A stretch of DNA of 64,000 bases, taken from assembly GCF_902499045.1 (NCBI RefSeq), contig NZ_CABVPL010000020.1:1-64000 (forward strand). The letters are read 5' to 3'. The notes under the pieces are model-generated. The model was not told where the DNA came from. It saw nothing but the letters and a program-made list of their open reading frames with translations, and did no database searches. Shown here piece by piece: positions 46,738 to 56,550 of this stretch. A program made the position numbers and the translations under genes. The number at the start of each line of letters is the position of its first letter. Positions within the stretch are counted from its first letter, which is position 1. The stretch comes from Burkholderia latens. GTDB lineage: Bacteria; Pseudomonadota; Gammaproteobacteria; Burkholderiales; Burkholderiaceae.

Positions 46738-49500
46738 ATGAAACGCTATACGGTCGGCATCGACCTCGGCACGAGCAACACGGTCGTCGCATACGTCGAG
46801 GCCGGGTCCGACACGATCCGCGTGTTTGACGTCGACCAGCTGGTCGGCCCCGGTGCGGTGGCCGCGCAGCCGCTGCTGCCGTCGGTGCGCTATCACCCGG
46901 CGGCGGGTGAACTGCCGCCGGATGCGTTGCGCCTGCCATGGGCGTCCGGCTCGACGGCCGATGCGAACGCAAATGCGGACGCGTTCGCCGCACCGCCGGC
47001 CGTGATCGGCCGCTATGCGCGCGCGCTCGGCGCGCAAGTGCCGGGGCGGCTCGTGACCAGCGCGAAGAGCTGGCTGTCGCACGCGTCGGTCGACCGGCTC
47101 GCGGCGATCCTGCCGTGGGGGGCGGCCGACGGCGTCGACAAGGTGTCACCGGTCGATACGAGCGCGAGCTATCTCGCGCACGTGCGTGCCGCGTGGGACG
47201 CGCGGTTTCCCGATGCGCCGCTCGCGAAGCAGGACGTGATCCTGACTGTGCCCGCGTCGTTCGACGACGGCGCGCGCGCGTTGACGGTCGAAGCCGCCAG
47301 GCGCGCGAAACTGCCGGCGCTGCGCTTGCTGGAAGAGCCGCAGGCCGCGTTCTACGACTGGCTGTACGGCCAGCGCGCGACGTTGCGCGACACGTTCGCC
47401 GCGCCGCGCCGCGTGCTGATCTGCGACGTCGGCGGCGGCACGACCGATCTCACGCTGGTCGACGTCGCACCCGGAGACGACGGTGAGCCGGCCTTCACGC
47501 GCGTCGGCGTCGGCGATCACCTGATGCTCGGCGGCGACAACATGGACCTGGCGCTCGCGCGTCTGGTCGAGAGCCGGCTCACCGAGCCCGGCACGCGGCT
47601 GTCGGCCGCGAGCCTGTCGCAGCTCGTCGAACGCTGCCGCACGGCGAAGGAGCGGCTGCTTGGCGACGACGCGCCCGCGTCCGTCACCGTGACGCTGCTC
47701 GGCGCGGGCAGCAAGCTCGTCGGCGGCGCGCGCTCGGCCGAGCTGACGCGCGACGAAGTCGAACGGATCGTCGTCGACGGGTTCTTTCCGCAGGTCGATG
47801 CCGGCGAGCTGCCGCGCCGTGCGCGCGCCGCGATCGTCGAATTCGGGTTGCCGTATGCGAGCGACGCGGCCGTCACGCGGCACGTTGCCGCGTTCCTGAA
47901 GCGTCATGCGGAAGGCCCGCTGCCCGACACGCTGCTGCTCAACGGCGGCGTGTTCCGCGCGGGCGCGCTCGCCGGCCGTCTCGCGCAGACGCTCGGCGCG
48001 TGGCGCGGCGCGCCGCTCGACGTACTGCACAACGCGCATCCGGACGTGGCCGTCGCGCGCGGCGCGGTGGCGTACGGGCTCGCGCGCGCCGGGCATGCGC
48101 CGCGCATCGGCGGCGGCTCCGCGCGCAGCTATTTCCTCGTGCTCGACGATGGCGCTGCCGGTTCGGCGCCGCGTGGCGTGTGCCTGCTGCCGCGCGGGTC
48201 GGAAGAGGGGCGCGAGATCCGGCTGGAAGAGCGCACGTTCGCGCTGCAGCTCGCGCAGCCGGTGCGCTTCCATCTCGTATCGACGGTGGCCGACACCGCG
48301 TACCGGCCCGGCGATCTCGTCGAGCTGGACGGCGGCGACTTCGTCCGGCTGCCGCCGATCGCGACGGTCGTCGACCGGCAAGCCGGCGGCGCTGCGCACG
48401 AAACGCCGGTGAAACTGACCGCGTCGCTGACCGAGGTCGGCACGCTCGAAATGCACTGCATCGCGACCGACGACCCGTCACGGCGCTGGCGGCTCGAGTT
48501 CCAGCTGCGCGGCGATGCGGCCGCGCACGCCGACGATACCGCGCTCGCGCGCCATCCGCGTGTCGACCAAGCGATCGAGCTCATCGATCGCTCGTTCGGC
48601 AGCAAGTCGGCGAACGTCGCGCCGAAGGATACGCGACGGTTGCGCGCGCAACTCGAGCAGGTGCTCGGCCCGCGCGACGAGTGGGACGTCGCGCTCGCGC
48701 GTGAATTGTTCGACGCGTTGCTCGCACGCGCGCGTCGCCGGCGGCGCTCGGCCGATCACGAACGTGCGTGGCTGAATCTTGCCGGCTACTGCCTGCGGCC
48801 AGGCTTCGGTCATCCGCTGGATGCATGGCGGATCGAACAGCTGTGGCCGCTGTTCGACGACGGCATCCAGTACGTGAACGACGCGCAGGTGTGGTCCGAG
48901 TGGTGGACGCTGTGGCGGCGCGTGGCCGGCGGCCTCGACGACGATGCGCAGGCGCAGGTGCGCGACGCGATCGCGTTCCTCGAACCGTCCGACGACAAGC
49001 GCCGCAAGCTGCCGTTCGATCCGGCCAAGGTCGGCCCGGCCGACATGACGCGTTTGTCCGCGTCGCTCGAACGGCTGCCCGTCGAGCGCAAGGTGGAGCT
49101 TGCCGATCGGCTGATCGCGCAGTTGCAGAAGCCGGCCGAGCGCACGCTGTGCGCGTGGGCGCTCGGGCGGATCGGGGCGCGGCGGCCGTTCTATGGCAGC
49201 GCGCACAGCGTCGTGCCGCCCGAGATCGCGAACCGCTGGCTCGACGCGCTGTTCGCGCTGGACTGGAAGCAGGTCGAACCGGCAGCCTTCGCGGTCGCGC
49301 AAATCGCGCGAATGACCGGCGATCGCGAACGCGATTTGCCGGACGACACGCGTGAAGCAGTGATCAGGCGCCTGTCGGCTGCGAATGCGTCGGCGGCGTG
49401 GATCGACATGGTGCGTGAAGCGATCGCGTTCGACGAAGCCGACACGGCGCGCGTGTTCGGCGAAACGCTGCCGGCGGGGTTGAAGTTGCTGGCGGGGTGA
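46738..49500 (+). CDS. Hsp70-family protein with C-terminal DUF3731-type extension
   Basis: 920 residues. The N-terminal 600 residues repeat the pattern of the upstream Hsp70 (YTVGIDLGTSNTVVAYV, LICDVGGGTTDLTLVD, RLLEEPQAAFYDW, VKLTASLTEVGTLEMHC). The last 300 residues, from about HPRVDQAIELIDRSFGSKSA, are an all-helical extension (PGFGHPLDAWRIEQLWPLFD, WSEWWTLWRRVAGGL, LCAWALGRIGARRPFYG) of the DUF3731 type. The gene begins 5 bases after the previous stop. No client or co-chaperone is known from the sequence. Confidence 0.9.
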   Translation: MKRYTVGIDLGTSNTVVAYVEAGSDTIRVFDVDQLVGPGAVAAQPLLPSVRYHPAAGELPPDALRLPWASGSTADANANADAFAAPPAVIGRYARALGAQVPGRLVTSAKSWLSHASVDRLAAILPWGAADGVDKVSPVDTSASYLAHVRAAWDARFPDAPLAKQDVILTVPASFDDGARALTVEAARRAKLPALRLLEEPQAAFYDWLYGQRATLRDTFAAPRRVLICDVGGGTTDLTLVDVAPGDDGEPAFTRVGVGDHLMLGGDNMDLALARLVESRLTEPGTRLSAASLSQLVERCRTAKERLLGDDAPASVTVTLLGAGSKLVGGARSAELTRDEVERIVVDGFFPQVDAGELPRRARAAIVEFGLPYASDAAVTRHVAAFLKRHAEGPLPDTLLLNGGVFRAGALAGRLAQTLGAWRGAPLDVLHNAHPDVAVARGAVAYGLARAGHAPRIGGGSARSYFLVLDDGAAGSAPRGVCLLPRGSEEGREIRLEERTFALQLAQPVRFHLVSTVADTAYRPGDLVELDGGDFVRLPPIATVVDRQAGGAAHETPVKLTASLTEVGTLEMHCIATDDPSRRWRLEFQLRGDAAAHADDTALARHPRVDQAIELIDRSFGSKSANVAPKDTRRLRAQLEQVLGPRDEWDVALARELFDALLARARRRRRSADHERAWLNLAGYCLRPGFGHPLDAWRIEQLWPLFDDGIQYVNDAQVWSEWWTLWRRVAGGLDDDAQAQVRDAIAFLEPSDDKRRKLPFDPAKVGPADMTRLSASLERLPVERKVELADRLIAQLQKPAERTLCAWALGRIGARRPFYGSAHSVVPPEIANRWLDALFALDWKQVEPAAFAVAQIARMTGDRERDLPDDTREAVIRRLSAANASAAWIDMVREAIAFDEADTARVFGETLPAGLKLLAG

Positions 49501-49561
49501 TCAAGGGCGGAATGCGTCGATCCCGGGTCCGGCCTGCACGGTGTGTCGACGTTTCAGCGCG

Positions 49562-50158
49562 TCAATTGCCGGCTGCCGGCGCGGGAAACACTGGCTCGCC
49601 GAGCGTCAGCATCAACCGGTTCGCCCATGCGAAGATCGCGATCGCATGCGACAGGTCGAGAATTTCCTCATGCGTGAGCCCTTCGGCTTCGAGCGCGGCG
49701 ATGTCGCTTTCGTCGATCGTATCGGGCCGCTCGGTCAGCGCGATCGCATAGCGAATGATCGCGCGTTCGCGCGCCGTCGTGCCGGCCGTCGACGGATCGT
49801 CGAACACCTGTTCGATTGCATCGGCAAGTTTCGCGAGCTGCACGAAGCGCTGCGCATGCACCGACGCGCAATACACGCAGCCATTCACGCGCGATACGGC
49901 CGTGCTCGCGAGCTCGCGTTCCGCGCGCGACAGTCCGCCCGGGCCGTACATGATCGCGTTGAACACGCCCGAGCGCTGCCGAAGGATCTCGGGCAGATGG
50001 ACGAGCAACAGGTAATAGTCGGATGTCTTCGCCTGAGGATGGCTCGCTTCGAGCACCGCGCGCTGATCGGCCGTGGCGGCATCGAGCGGCACGGTATCGA
50101 GCCATGCGCGCCAGCCGAGCGTGTCGGACGTGAAGCCGTGGGTGGTCGTCGCGGTCAT
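49562..50158 (-). CDS. Alkylhydroperoxidase (AhpD-like) domain protein
   Basis: 198 residues. The AhpD fold is shown by GGLSRAERELASTAVSRVNG followed by Cys94-Val-Tyr-Cys97-Ala-Ser-Val-His101, the CxxC-x3-H redox centre, then KLADAIEQVFDD and LDLSHAIAIFAWANRLML. It should reduce peroxides or act as a disulfide carrier. It resembles the Avi_7169-type subgroup, whose genes pair with a CMD protein as here. The start overlaps the preceding gene by 4 bases; fourth gene of the LysR-flavoprotein operon. Confidence 0.87.
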   Translation of the reverse strand: MTATTTHGFTSDTLGWRAWLDTVPLDAATADQRAVLEASHPQAKTSDYYLLLVHLPEILRQRSGVFNAIMYGPGGLSRAERELASTAVSRVNGCVYCASVHAQRFVQLAKLADAIEQVFDDPSTAGTTARERAIIRYAIALTERPDTIDESDIAALEAEGLTHEEILDLSHAIAIFAWANRLMLTLGEPVFPAPAAGN

Positions 50159-50685
50159 GCGGCCTCCGTCGCGGCGCGCGCCTGCAACGCGCGTGCGGCA
50201 AACGCGACACGCAGCTGATACGCGACGAACGCAACGAGCTGCGACAGCGCGACGATCGCGGGTGTGGTCAATCCGGCCGACTTCAGCGCATCGAGATCGG
50301 TCTTGCGTGCGTCGACGGGCGCGAGCGTCAGGCGCCGCGTATGCGCGAGCAGCGCGCCGAGGCGGCGAGGCAGCGCGTCGAATGCGTCGGCGTCCGCGTG
50401 AGCGATGTCGTCCGGCGTGCCGCCCGCATCGATCAGCCGCGTGCGGTAGATCTCGGCCAGCGCGTGCGCATTCGACCGCAGCGCGACATACCGGGCCGCA
50501 TGCAGGCGTTCGACCAGCGAAAGATCGGACAGCGCGGGATCGAACAGCGCGGCTTCGCTGAGCTGTGTATGCACGCGCACCTTGTCGCGTGCGCGGCGCA
50601 GCGCGGCAACCTTGTCGCCGCCGCGCAGGCCGGCCGCGGTGTCGATCGTGTCCGGCGCGGCGGCCGTCGGAATGGGTTCAGTCAT
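50155..50685 (-). CDS. CMD-domain protein (Avi_7170-like)
   Basis: 176 residues. It has the carboxymuconolactone-decarboxylase-like helices (SLVERLHAARYVALRSNAHAL and GLTTPAIVALSQLVAFVAYQ) but no CxxC pair, so it is likely a non-catalytic or structural partner of the AhpD-like protein that follows. It overlaps the flavoprotein gene by 8 bases and the AhpD gene by 4. Function unknown. Confidence 0.78.
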   Translation of the reverse strand: MTEPIPTAAAPDTIDTAAGLRGGDKVAALRRARDKVRVHTQLSEAALFDPALSDLSLVERLHAARYVALRSNAHALAEIYRTRLIDAGGTPDDIAHADADAFDALPRRLGALLAHTRRLTLAPVDARKTDLDALKSAGLTTPAIVALSQLVAFVAYQLRVAFAARALQARAATEAA

Positions 50686-52150
50686 CGTGATGGATTCCAG
50701 TCGTCGTGAGAGAGTCGCCGATCGCGTCGGCGTCGCGCCATTCGTCGCCTTGCAGCTCCGCATTCGAGAATGCGACGAGCGCGTCGTAGTGGCGATCGCG
50801 ATCGGCGTCGAACAGCCGGCTCGCGATGCCGCGCGCGAGCCGTTCGGCGCCCGCGCTGATCGCGGGGATGTCGCCCGACAGCTTGCCGTGGCTGAGGCTC
50901 GCCGCGTGGTTGAAGCAGTGGATGCGCGTGATCGCCGGGCACGCGCCGGGTTCGCGCTCCTGGAACGCGAACGCGGGGCCGAGATCGGGCGACTCGGCAA
51001 GTTCGTCGAGCGCGGTGTGCGGTTCCGGCCGATAGCGGTCCTTCCAGCGCCGCACGTGCGGCCCGAACGACGCGAATTCCGCGCGGGTCGTCCAGTCCGA
51101 ATGAAAGCCCGTCGCGAAGATCAGGAAGTCGACCGTGTAGCGGCCGCGCGGCGTGATGACGTCGAGGCCGTCCGCGTGATCGGCGAGCGTTTCGACCGGG
51201 CTGGCTGCGTGGAAATGCGCATGCGCGTGCCGAGACACGCGCAGCACGCTGTCGCGCGGCGGCGGCGTCTGCGACGTCAGCGCGTAGTGCATGAAGCGCC
51301 ACTTCGTCGCATCGTCGAGACCGGCGTAGCCGTGCACGAGGCCCGGGCTGCCGATGCCCGTGAGCTTGTTGATGCGCGGAATGTCCGCGCGACGGAAGAA
51401 CAGGTCGACGCGTGCGGCGCCCGCTTCGAGCGCGGTGCCGGCATTATCGAATGCCGATGCGCCAGCGCCGACCACGCCGACGCGCTTGCCGGCGAGCGCC
51501 GCGAAATCGATCGGCTCGGACGAATGGGCCCAGCGCGTGCGCGGCGCGCGTTGCGCGACGGGCGGCACGTACGGGCCGCCGAGGCCGTCGCGGCCGGTGG
51601 CGAGCACGACGTGCCGCGCGAGCAGGGTCTGCGTTTCGCCATTCGCCTGGACGTCGAGTGCGAGCAGGCCATCGTCGCGCGGGCGCAGCGCGACGAGCGC
51701 GGTGTCGTTGCGCACGTGCAGGCCGAGCACGCGGCGATACCAGCGCAGGTAATCCATCCATTGCGCGCGGGGAATCTTGTACAGCGCGTCCCACGCGTCG
51801 CAGCCATGTTGCGCTTCGAACCACGCGCGAAACGTCAGCGCGGGCAGGCCGAGCGCGGGGCCGGTGAGCTGCTTCGGCGAACGCAGCGTCTCCATCCGCG
51901 CGAACGTGACCCACGGGCCTTCGTAGCCGGCCGGCGCGCGGTCGATCACGCACTGGTTGTCGATGCCGAGCAGGCGGAGCTCGGCGGATGCCGCGAGCCC
52001 CGCCATCCCGCCGCCGACGATCGCGACGTCGAGCACGCGCGTGCCGTCGACGTCGCGCGGCGGCACCCACGACGGCGCGGGCAGGTCGAGCCAGCGCAGG
52101 TCCTGCGCGAGCCGTGCTTCGAGTGCTTCCAGCGAGGCCGGCGTCGTCAT
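50678..52150 (-). CDS. Flavoprotein monooxygenase-like oxidoreductase
   Basis: 490 residues. FAD-binding Rossmann motif VAIVGGGMAGLAASAELRL (about 42-60) and a second dinucleotide motif GVVGAGASAFDNA (about 219-231) for NAD(P)H, with ATGFHSDW near the end, give the pattern of class B flavin monooxygenases; the strict Baeyer-Villiger fingerprint FxGxxxHxxxWP is not present. Cytosolic. Substrate unknown. The start overlaps the LysR stop (ATGA), so this gene is translated with the regulator, the CMD and the AhpD protein. Confidence 0.85.
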   Translation of the reverse strand: MTTPASLEALEARLAQDLRWLDLPAPSWVPPRDVDGTRVLDVAIVGGGMAGLAASAELRLLGIDNQCVIDRAPAGYEGPWVTFARMETLRSPKQLTGPALGLPALTFRAWFEAQHGCDAWDALYKIPRAQWMDYLRWYRRVLGLHVRNDTALVALRPRDDGLLALDVQANGETQTLLARHVVLATGRDGLGGPYVPPVAQRAPRTRWAHSSEPIDFAALAGKRVGVVGAGASAFDNAGTALEAGAARVDLFFRRADIPRINKLTGIGSPGLVHGYAGLDDATKWRFMHYALTSQTPPPRDSVLRVSRHAHAHFHAASPVETLADHADGLDVITPRGRYTVDFLIFATGFHSDWTTRAEFASFGPHVRRWKDRYRPEPHTALDELAESPDLGPAFAFQEREPGACPAITRIHCFNHAASLSHGKLSGDIPAISAGAERLARGIASRLFDADRDRHYDALVAFSNAELQGDEWRDADAIGDSLTTTGIHHDD

Positions 52151-53160
52151 GCGGTCTCCTGGCGCGTACGAGCCGTGCGTGTCGGGCGAGCCGCGCGCGA
52201 CGGGCGATCGCTGCGCAACCGGTCGCCTCGCAACAACGCGTCGTGTACCGATGCGTCGTGAAAGACGACATCGTCGAGCAGCGTGCGCGTCGTCCGGTGC
52301 AGTGCGTCGAGCAGCGCATCGACAGCGGCCGTGCGCGTCTTCCCCGCCGGCGTCGCGACACCGAACGCGAACGGAATGTCGACGTCGAGCGGCCGCGCGA
52401 CGACGCCGTCCACCGGCAACGCGACGCCGGTCGCCGGATCGACGATGCCGATCCCGATGCCCGCGCGCGCGGCCATCACCGCATTCAGCGACGCATTGGT
52501 TTCGACGAACACGCGCGCATCGACGCGTGCGGCGGCGAACGCTGCATCGATCCGCTGGCGCAGCCGATGCCGGTTCGCGACGGTCACGATGCGGCGCCGT
52601 GCGAGATCGCGCAGTGCGATGCGCGGCTTCGATGCGAGCGGATCGTCGGCGGGCAGCACCGCGACGCACGGCGTTTGCGCGATCCAGCGCACGTCGAGCC
52701 CCGCATGCGCGATCGGCAGCGTGACGACCCCGATGTCGGCCGTGCCGGCGAGCACTTCGTGCACGACGTGTTCGGCCGATTCGCTGCGCAGCTGGTAGTG
52801 CGGCGCATGTGCATCGTCGGAGAGCGCGGCGAGCGCGGCCGGCACCAGCGTGGCCGCGAGCGACGGCGTCGCCGCGATGCGTACGGGTTCGGCCGCTTCC
52901 GCGCCGAGTGCGCGCGCCCGCGCTTCGATCGCGCGCAGGCCGACGAGCGAGCGCTCGACTTCCTCGTAGAGCAGGAATGCACGGCGGGTCGGCGTGACGC
53001 GCGGGCCGTGCCGGTCGAACAGCGCGTACCCGAGATCGGCTTCGAGTTCCTGGATCTGCCGCGTGACGGCCGGCTGCGAGCGGCCGAGCAGCTCGCCCGC
53101 GCCTGTCACGCTGCCGGCCGACATGACCGCGGAAAAGGCTTCGAGTTGATGCAACTCCAT
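52147..53160 (-). CDS. LysR-family regulator, first gene of the flavoprotein operon
   Basis: 337 residues. HTH in residues 1-60 (LHQLEAFSAVMSAGSVTGAG, SQPAVTRQIQELEADLGYAL), effector domain from EPVRIAATPSLAATLVPA. The last 40 residues are an Arg/Thr/Ala-rich extension. It heads the operon and is divergent from the ABC-importer genes; a perfect T-N11-A dyad (53175-53189) between them is the likely site. Effector perhaps the imported compound. Confidence 0.9.
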   Translation of the reverse strand: MELHQLEAFSAVMSAGSVTGAGELLGRSQPAVTRQIQELEADLGYALFDRHGPRVTPTRRAFLLYEEVERSLVGLRAIEARARALGAEAAEPVRIAATPSLAATLVPAALAALSDDAHAPHYQLRSESAEHVVHEVLAGTADIGVVTLPIAHAGLDVRWIAQTPCVAVLPADDPLASKPRIALRDLARRRIVTVANRHRLRQRIDAAFAAARVDARVFVETNASLNAVMAARAGIGIGIVDPATGVALPVDGVVARPLDVDIPFAFGVATPAGKTRTAAVDALLDALHRTTRTLLDDVVFHDASVHDALLRGDRLRSDRPSRAARPTRTARTRQETA

Positions 53161-53514
53161 GACGCGTTCCGATGATGCGATTTGCGCATTGTAGGAGCCG
53201 GATCATGCGTGATTCATATAATGATTTTTGCTATCGACAGCGCGAAAAGTGCGAAGCGCATGCGCGGGAAACGACACGGAGAGGCGCATGCGTGCATCGG
53301 CCACACGCGGCGGCGCGCGCCAAACACCAATCGAATCAATACGCTGCGGCGTATGTCCGAGCGTCGCGCACGGTGTGATATGCGGGACACCGAAGCAAGC
53401 GCGTTGCGCTTCGCGCCGCGCGCGATATCGATATGCGCAAAACTTCGTTGGAACGCCCGGAGCCGGATGGTTACATGCCCTCACTCTTTTCGATCCATGG
53501 ATGTCGGGGGACGC
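53161..53514. other. 354-base divergent region (LysR operon / ABC importer)
   Basis: Contains the LysR-type dyad (53175-53189) and a perfect -10 TATAAT (53217-53222) on the plus strand; no gene was recognised. If transcription starts near 53229, the binding-protein mRNA would have an unusually long leader of about 285 bases. Confidence 0.5.
53175..53189. promoter_or_regulatory. LysR box ATGCG-N5-CGCAT
   Basis: A perfect 5-bp dyad with T at 53176 and A at 53188, exactly the T-N11-A form of LysR operators, 15 bases before the LysR start and upstream of the -10 TATAAT at 53217. Confidence 0.65.
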
Positions 53515-54708
53515 ATGAAGGTTTCAGGGAACGGCGCGCGCGGTGCATGGCGGCGCATGGCGGGCACGGTCGCGGCGCTGGCCGCCGCATGGGGTTTGTC
53601 GACGGGCGGCGCGCTCGCGGCGGGCGTATCGGGCGAACCGGTGGTGATCGGCGTGAGCGGGCCGCTCACCGGGCAGGACGCGCAATACGGCGAGCAATGG
53701 AAGCGCGGCTTCGATCTCGCGCTCGACGAGATCAACGGCAGCGGCGGCATTCATGGCCGCCCGCTCGCGATCGACTTCCAGGACAGCCGCAGCGATCCGC
53801 GCCAGGCGGTGGCGATCGCGCAGAAGTTCGTGGCCGACCCGCGTATCGCGATCGAGCTCGGCGACTTCTCCAGCGCGACGTCGATGGCCGCGTCGCCGAT
53901 CTACCAGCGCGGGCAACTGGTTCAGTTCGGCTTCACGAACTCGCACCCGGATTTCACGAAGGGCGGCGATTATCTGTGGAGCACCGCGCTCAGCCAGGCC
54001 GAGGAGCAGCCGCTGCTGGCGCGCTATGCGGTGAAGGAGCTCGGCTTCAAGCGGATCGCGGTGCTGTACCTGAACACCGACTGGGGCCGCACCAGCAAGG
54101 ACATTTTCGCGAAGGCGGTGACGGGGCTCGGCGCGCAGGTCGTCGCGGCCGAAGGCTATCAGCCGACGGAGAAGGACTTCCGTTCGACGCTCGTGCGGAT
54201 CGGTGAAGCGAAGCCCGATTCGATCGTGCTGATCTCGTACTACGCGGACGGCGCGCAGATCGTGCGGCAGGCACGCACGTCGGGGCTCACGCTGCCGATC
54301 GCGGCGGTCGGCTCCGTGTATTCGCCGAAGTTCCTCGAACTGGGCGGCACGGCCGTGGACGGCGTCTATACGGAATCGAACTTCTTCCCGGCCGAACCGC
54401 GTCCCGAAGTGCAGGCATTCGTGCAGCGCTATCGCGCGAAATTCCATGCCGATCCCGATTCGTTCGTCGCACGTGCGTACGACGCGCTGATCCTGTCGGC
54501 CGAGGTGCTGCGCCGCTACGGCACCACGCGGCAAGCCGCGCACGACGGTTTCGCGAAAGTGACCGACGTGCCGAGCGTGATCTTCGGCAAGGTGCGCTTC
54601 GATCCGCAGACGCGCCGCGTCGCCGGCGCGCGCACCGTGTATCTCGTCGTGAAGCAGGGGCAGTGGGCGCTGTGGGACGGCGCGAAGCCGCAGCTCGCGG
54701 CGCGCTGA
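53515..54708 (+). CDS. ABC importer substrate-binding protein (LivK-like)
   Basis: 397 residues. Signal peptide ending ALAAGVSG. Type I periplasmic binding fold: [58 protein letters not shown] and [18 protein letters not shown]. Binds a branched-chain-amino-acid-like or aromatic/amide ligand for the importer encoded just after it. The ATG at 53515 follows GGGGGA. Upstream frames are open to 53182 but carry no signal peptide. Confidence 0.92.
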   Translation: MKVSGNGARGAWRRMAGTVAALAAAWGLSTGGALAAGVSGEPVVIGVSGPLTGQDAQYGEQWKRGFDLALDEINGSGGIHGRPLAIDFQDSRSDPRQAVAIAQKFVADPRIAIELGDFSSATSMAASPIYQRGQLVQFGFTNSHPDFTKGGDYLWSTALSQAEEQPLLARYAVKELGFKRIAVLYLNTDWGRTSKDIFAKAVTGLGAQVVAAEGYQPTEKDFRSTLVRIGEAKPDSIVLISYYADGAQIVRQARTSGLTLPIAAVGSVYSPKFLELGGTAVDGVYTESNFFPAEPRPEVQAFVQRYRAKFHADPDSFVARAYDALILSAEVLRRYGTTRQAAHDGFAKVTDVPSVIFGKVRFDPQTRRVAGARTVYLVVKQGQWALWDGAKPQLAAR

Positions 54709-54727
54709 AAACCATGGACGCATCGTG

Positions 54728-56539
54728 ATGGCTTCCTGGCTCGACTACACGCTCAACGGCCTCATCGTCGGCAACATCTACGCGCTGCTCGCGGTCGGGC
54801 TCGCGCTGATCTTCGGCGTGTCGCACCTGATCAACTTCGCGCACGGCTCGGTGTACATGGTCGGTGCGTTCATCGGCTGGCTGTGCCTGATGCGTTTCGG
54901 GCTGCCGCTGCCGATCGCGCTCGCGGCGGTCGTCGTCGGGTGCGGCGCGCTCGGCATCGCGATCGAACGTATCGGGCTGCGGCCGTTGCGCCATGCCGCG
55001 CGCATCGCGCCGCTGCTCGCGACGATCGGCATCAGCTTCATCCTCGATCAGCTCGCGCAGCTCGCATTCGGCGCCGACCCGCGCGCGGTGCCGACGCCGC
55101 TGCCCGACTGGCACCTGCGGATCGCCGGCGCGACGCTCGGTTCGCTCGACCTGCTGATCGCCGGGATCGGCATCGCCGCGGCCGCGCTGCTGTACGGCTT
55201 CCTGCGCTTTACGCGGCTCGGCTGGGCCGTACGCGCGACCGCGCAGGATCGCGATGCGGCGCTGCAGATGGGCGTCGACGTCGATCGCGTGAACCAGACC
55301 GTGTTCGCGATCGCGTGCGCGCTCGGCGGCGTGAGCGGGCTGCTGGTCGGCATGTACTACAACAGCATCGATCCGGCGATGGGTTTCCAGGCGACGCTGA
55401 AGGGCGTCGTCGCGCTGCTGATCGGCGGGCTCGGCAACGTGCCGGGCGCGATCGCGGGCAGCCTGCTGCTGGGGCTCGTCGAAAGCTACGGCGTCGCGCT
55501 GTTCGGCACGAGCTATCGCGACCTGTTCGCGTTCGGTCTGCTGATCGTGTTCCTCGTGTGGCGGCCGAACGGCCTGTTCAGCGCGAAGCGCGCGCTGCCG
55601 CCGGAGCCGATGACGGGCACGTTCCTCGCGGCCGCGAAGGCCGTGCGCGTGCCGCGCCCGATGCTCGCGGCGCTGATCGTGCTGGCGGCCGTGCTGCCGT
55701 GGCTCGGCGCGTCGCCGTACGTGCTGCAGACGCTGACCAACGCGTGGCTGTACGGGTTGCTCGCGCTGAGCCTCACGCTCGTCGCGGGCACGGTCGGGCA
55801 GATCTCGCTCGGCCATGCGGCGCTGCTCGTGATCGGCGCGTATGCGTCGGCGCTGCTGTCGTCGGATCTCGGCTGGTCGCCGGCCGTGACGATTCCGTGC
55901 GCGGGCGTCATCACCGCGGTCCTCGGCACGCTGCTCGTGTACCCGGCGTTCCGGCTGCGCGGGCACTATGTGTCGATCGCGACGCTCGGGATCGGCGAAG
56001 TGGTGAGCCTCGTGATCCTGAACTGGGACGGCCTCACGCGCGGCCCGCTCGGCATCACAGGCATCGTGCCGCTGCCGTGGGCGACGAGCGCACGCGCCGC
56101 GTACTGGTTCACGCTCGCGGTGCTCGTCGCGTTCGCGCTCGTGCAGCTGCGGCTGTTGCGCTCGCATCTCGGCCGCACGTTTCGCGCGGTGCGCGAGGAC
56201 GACGTCGCCGCGCGCGCGCACGGCATCGCGCCGAACCGCTACAAGGCGATCGCGTTCGCGGTCGGCGGTGTCGCAGCCGGCGTGAGCGGCGGCATCGCCG
56301 CGCATCTGTACAGCTACATCAATCACCAGACCTTCGATTCGCAGGTGTCGATCCTCGCGCTGACGATGGTGATCCTCGGCGGCCTCGGCAACGTGCTCGG
56401 CGGTGTCGTCGGCGCGATCGCGCTGATCGGGCTGCCGGAGCTGTTCCGCTGGGCGGCCGACTACCGGATGCTGATCTACGGTCTCGTGCTGCTGCTGCTC
56501 GTCCGGTTCCGGCCGCAGGGCCTGCTCGGTACGGTGTGA
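54728..56539 (+). CDS. Fused LivH-LivM ABC permease
   Basis: 603 residues, where separate LivH and LivM would be about 300 each. The N-terminal half (1-290) is LivH-like: [59 protein letters not shown]. From about 300 it is LivM-like: [20 protein letters not shown] and [18 protein letters not shown]. Both EAA-type loops ([15 protein letters not shown] and [15 protein letters not shown]) are intact. Inner membrane. A GTG 3 bases earlier is an alternative start. The binding-protein gene ends 19 bases upstream. Confidence 0.92.
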   Translation: MASWLDYTLNGLIVGNIYALLAVGLALIFGVSHLINFAHGSVYMVGAFIGWLCLMRFGLPLPIALAAVVVGCGALGIAIERIGLRPLRHAARIAPLLATIGISFILDQLAQLAFGADPRAVPTPLPDWHLRIAGATLGSLDLLIAGIGIAAAALLYGFLRFTRLGWAVRATAQDRDAALQMGVDVDRVNQTVFAIACALGGVSGLLVGMYYNSIDPAMGFQATLKGVVALLIGGLGNVPGAIAGSLLLGLVESYGVALFGTSYRDLFAFGLLIVFLVWRPNGLFSAKRALPPEPMTGTFLAAAKAVRVPRPMLAALIVLAAVLPWLGASPYVLQTLTNAWLYGLLALSLTLVAGTVGQISLGHAALLVIGAYASALLSSDLGWSPAVTIPCAGVITAVLGTLLVYPAFRLRGHYVSIATLGIGEVVSLVILNWDGLTRGPLGITGIVPLPWATSARAAYWFTLAVLVAFALVQLRLLRSHLGRTFRAVREDDVAARAHGIAPNRYKAIAFAVGGVAAGVSGGIAAHLYSYINHQTFDSQVSILALTMVILGGLGNVLGGVVGAIALIGLPELFRWAADYRMLIYGLVLLLLVRFRPQGLLGTV

Positions 56540-56550
56540 GGAGGAATGAG

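Noticed and set aside
44600-47149. 849-codon minus-strand frame opposite the Hsp70 genes
   Set aside because: Low-complexity Arg-rich product, no ribosome-binding site; the plus strand encodes intact Hsp70 motifs.
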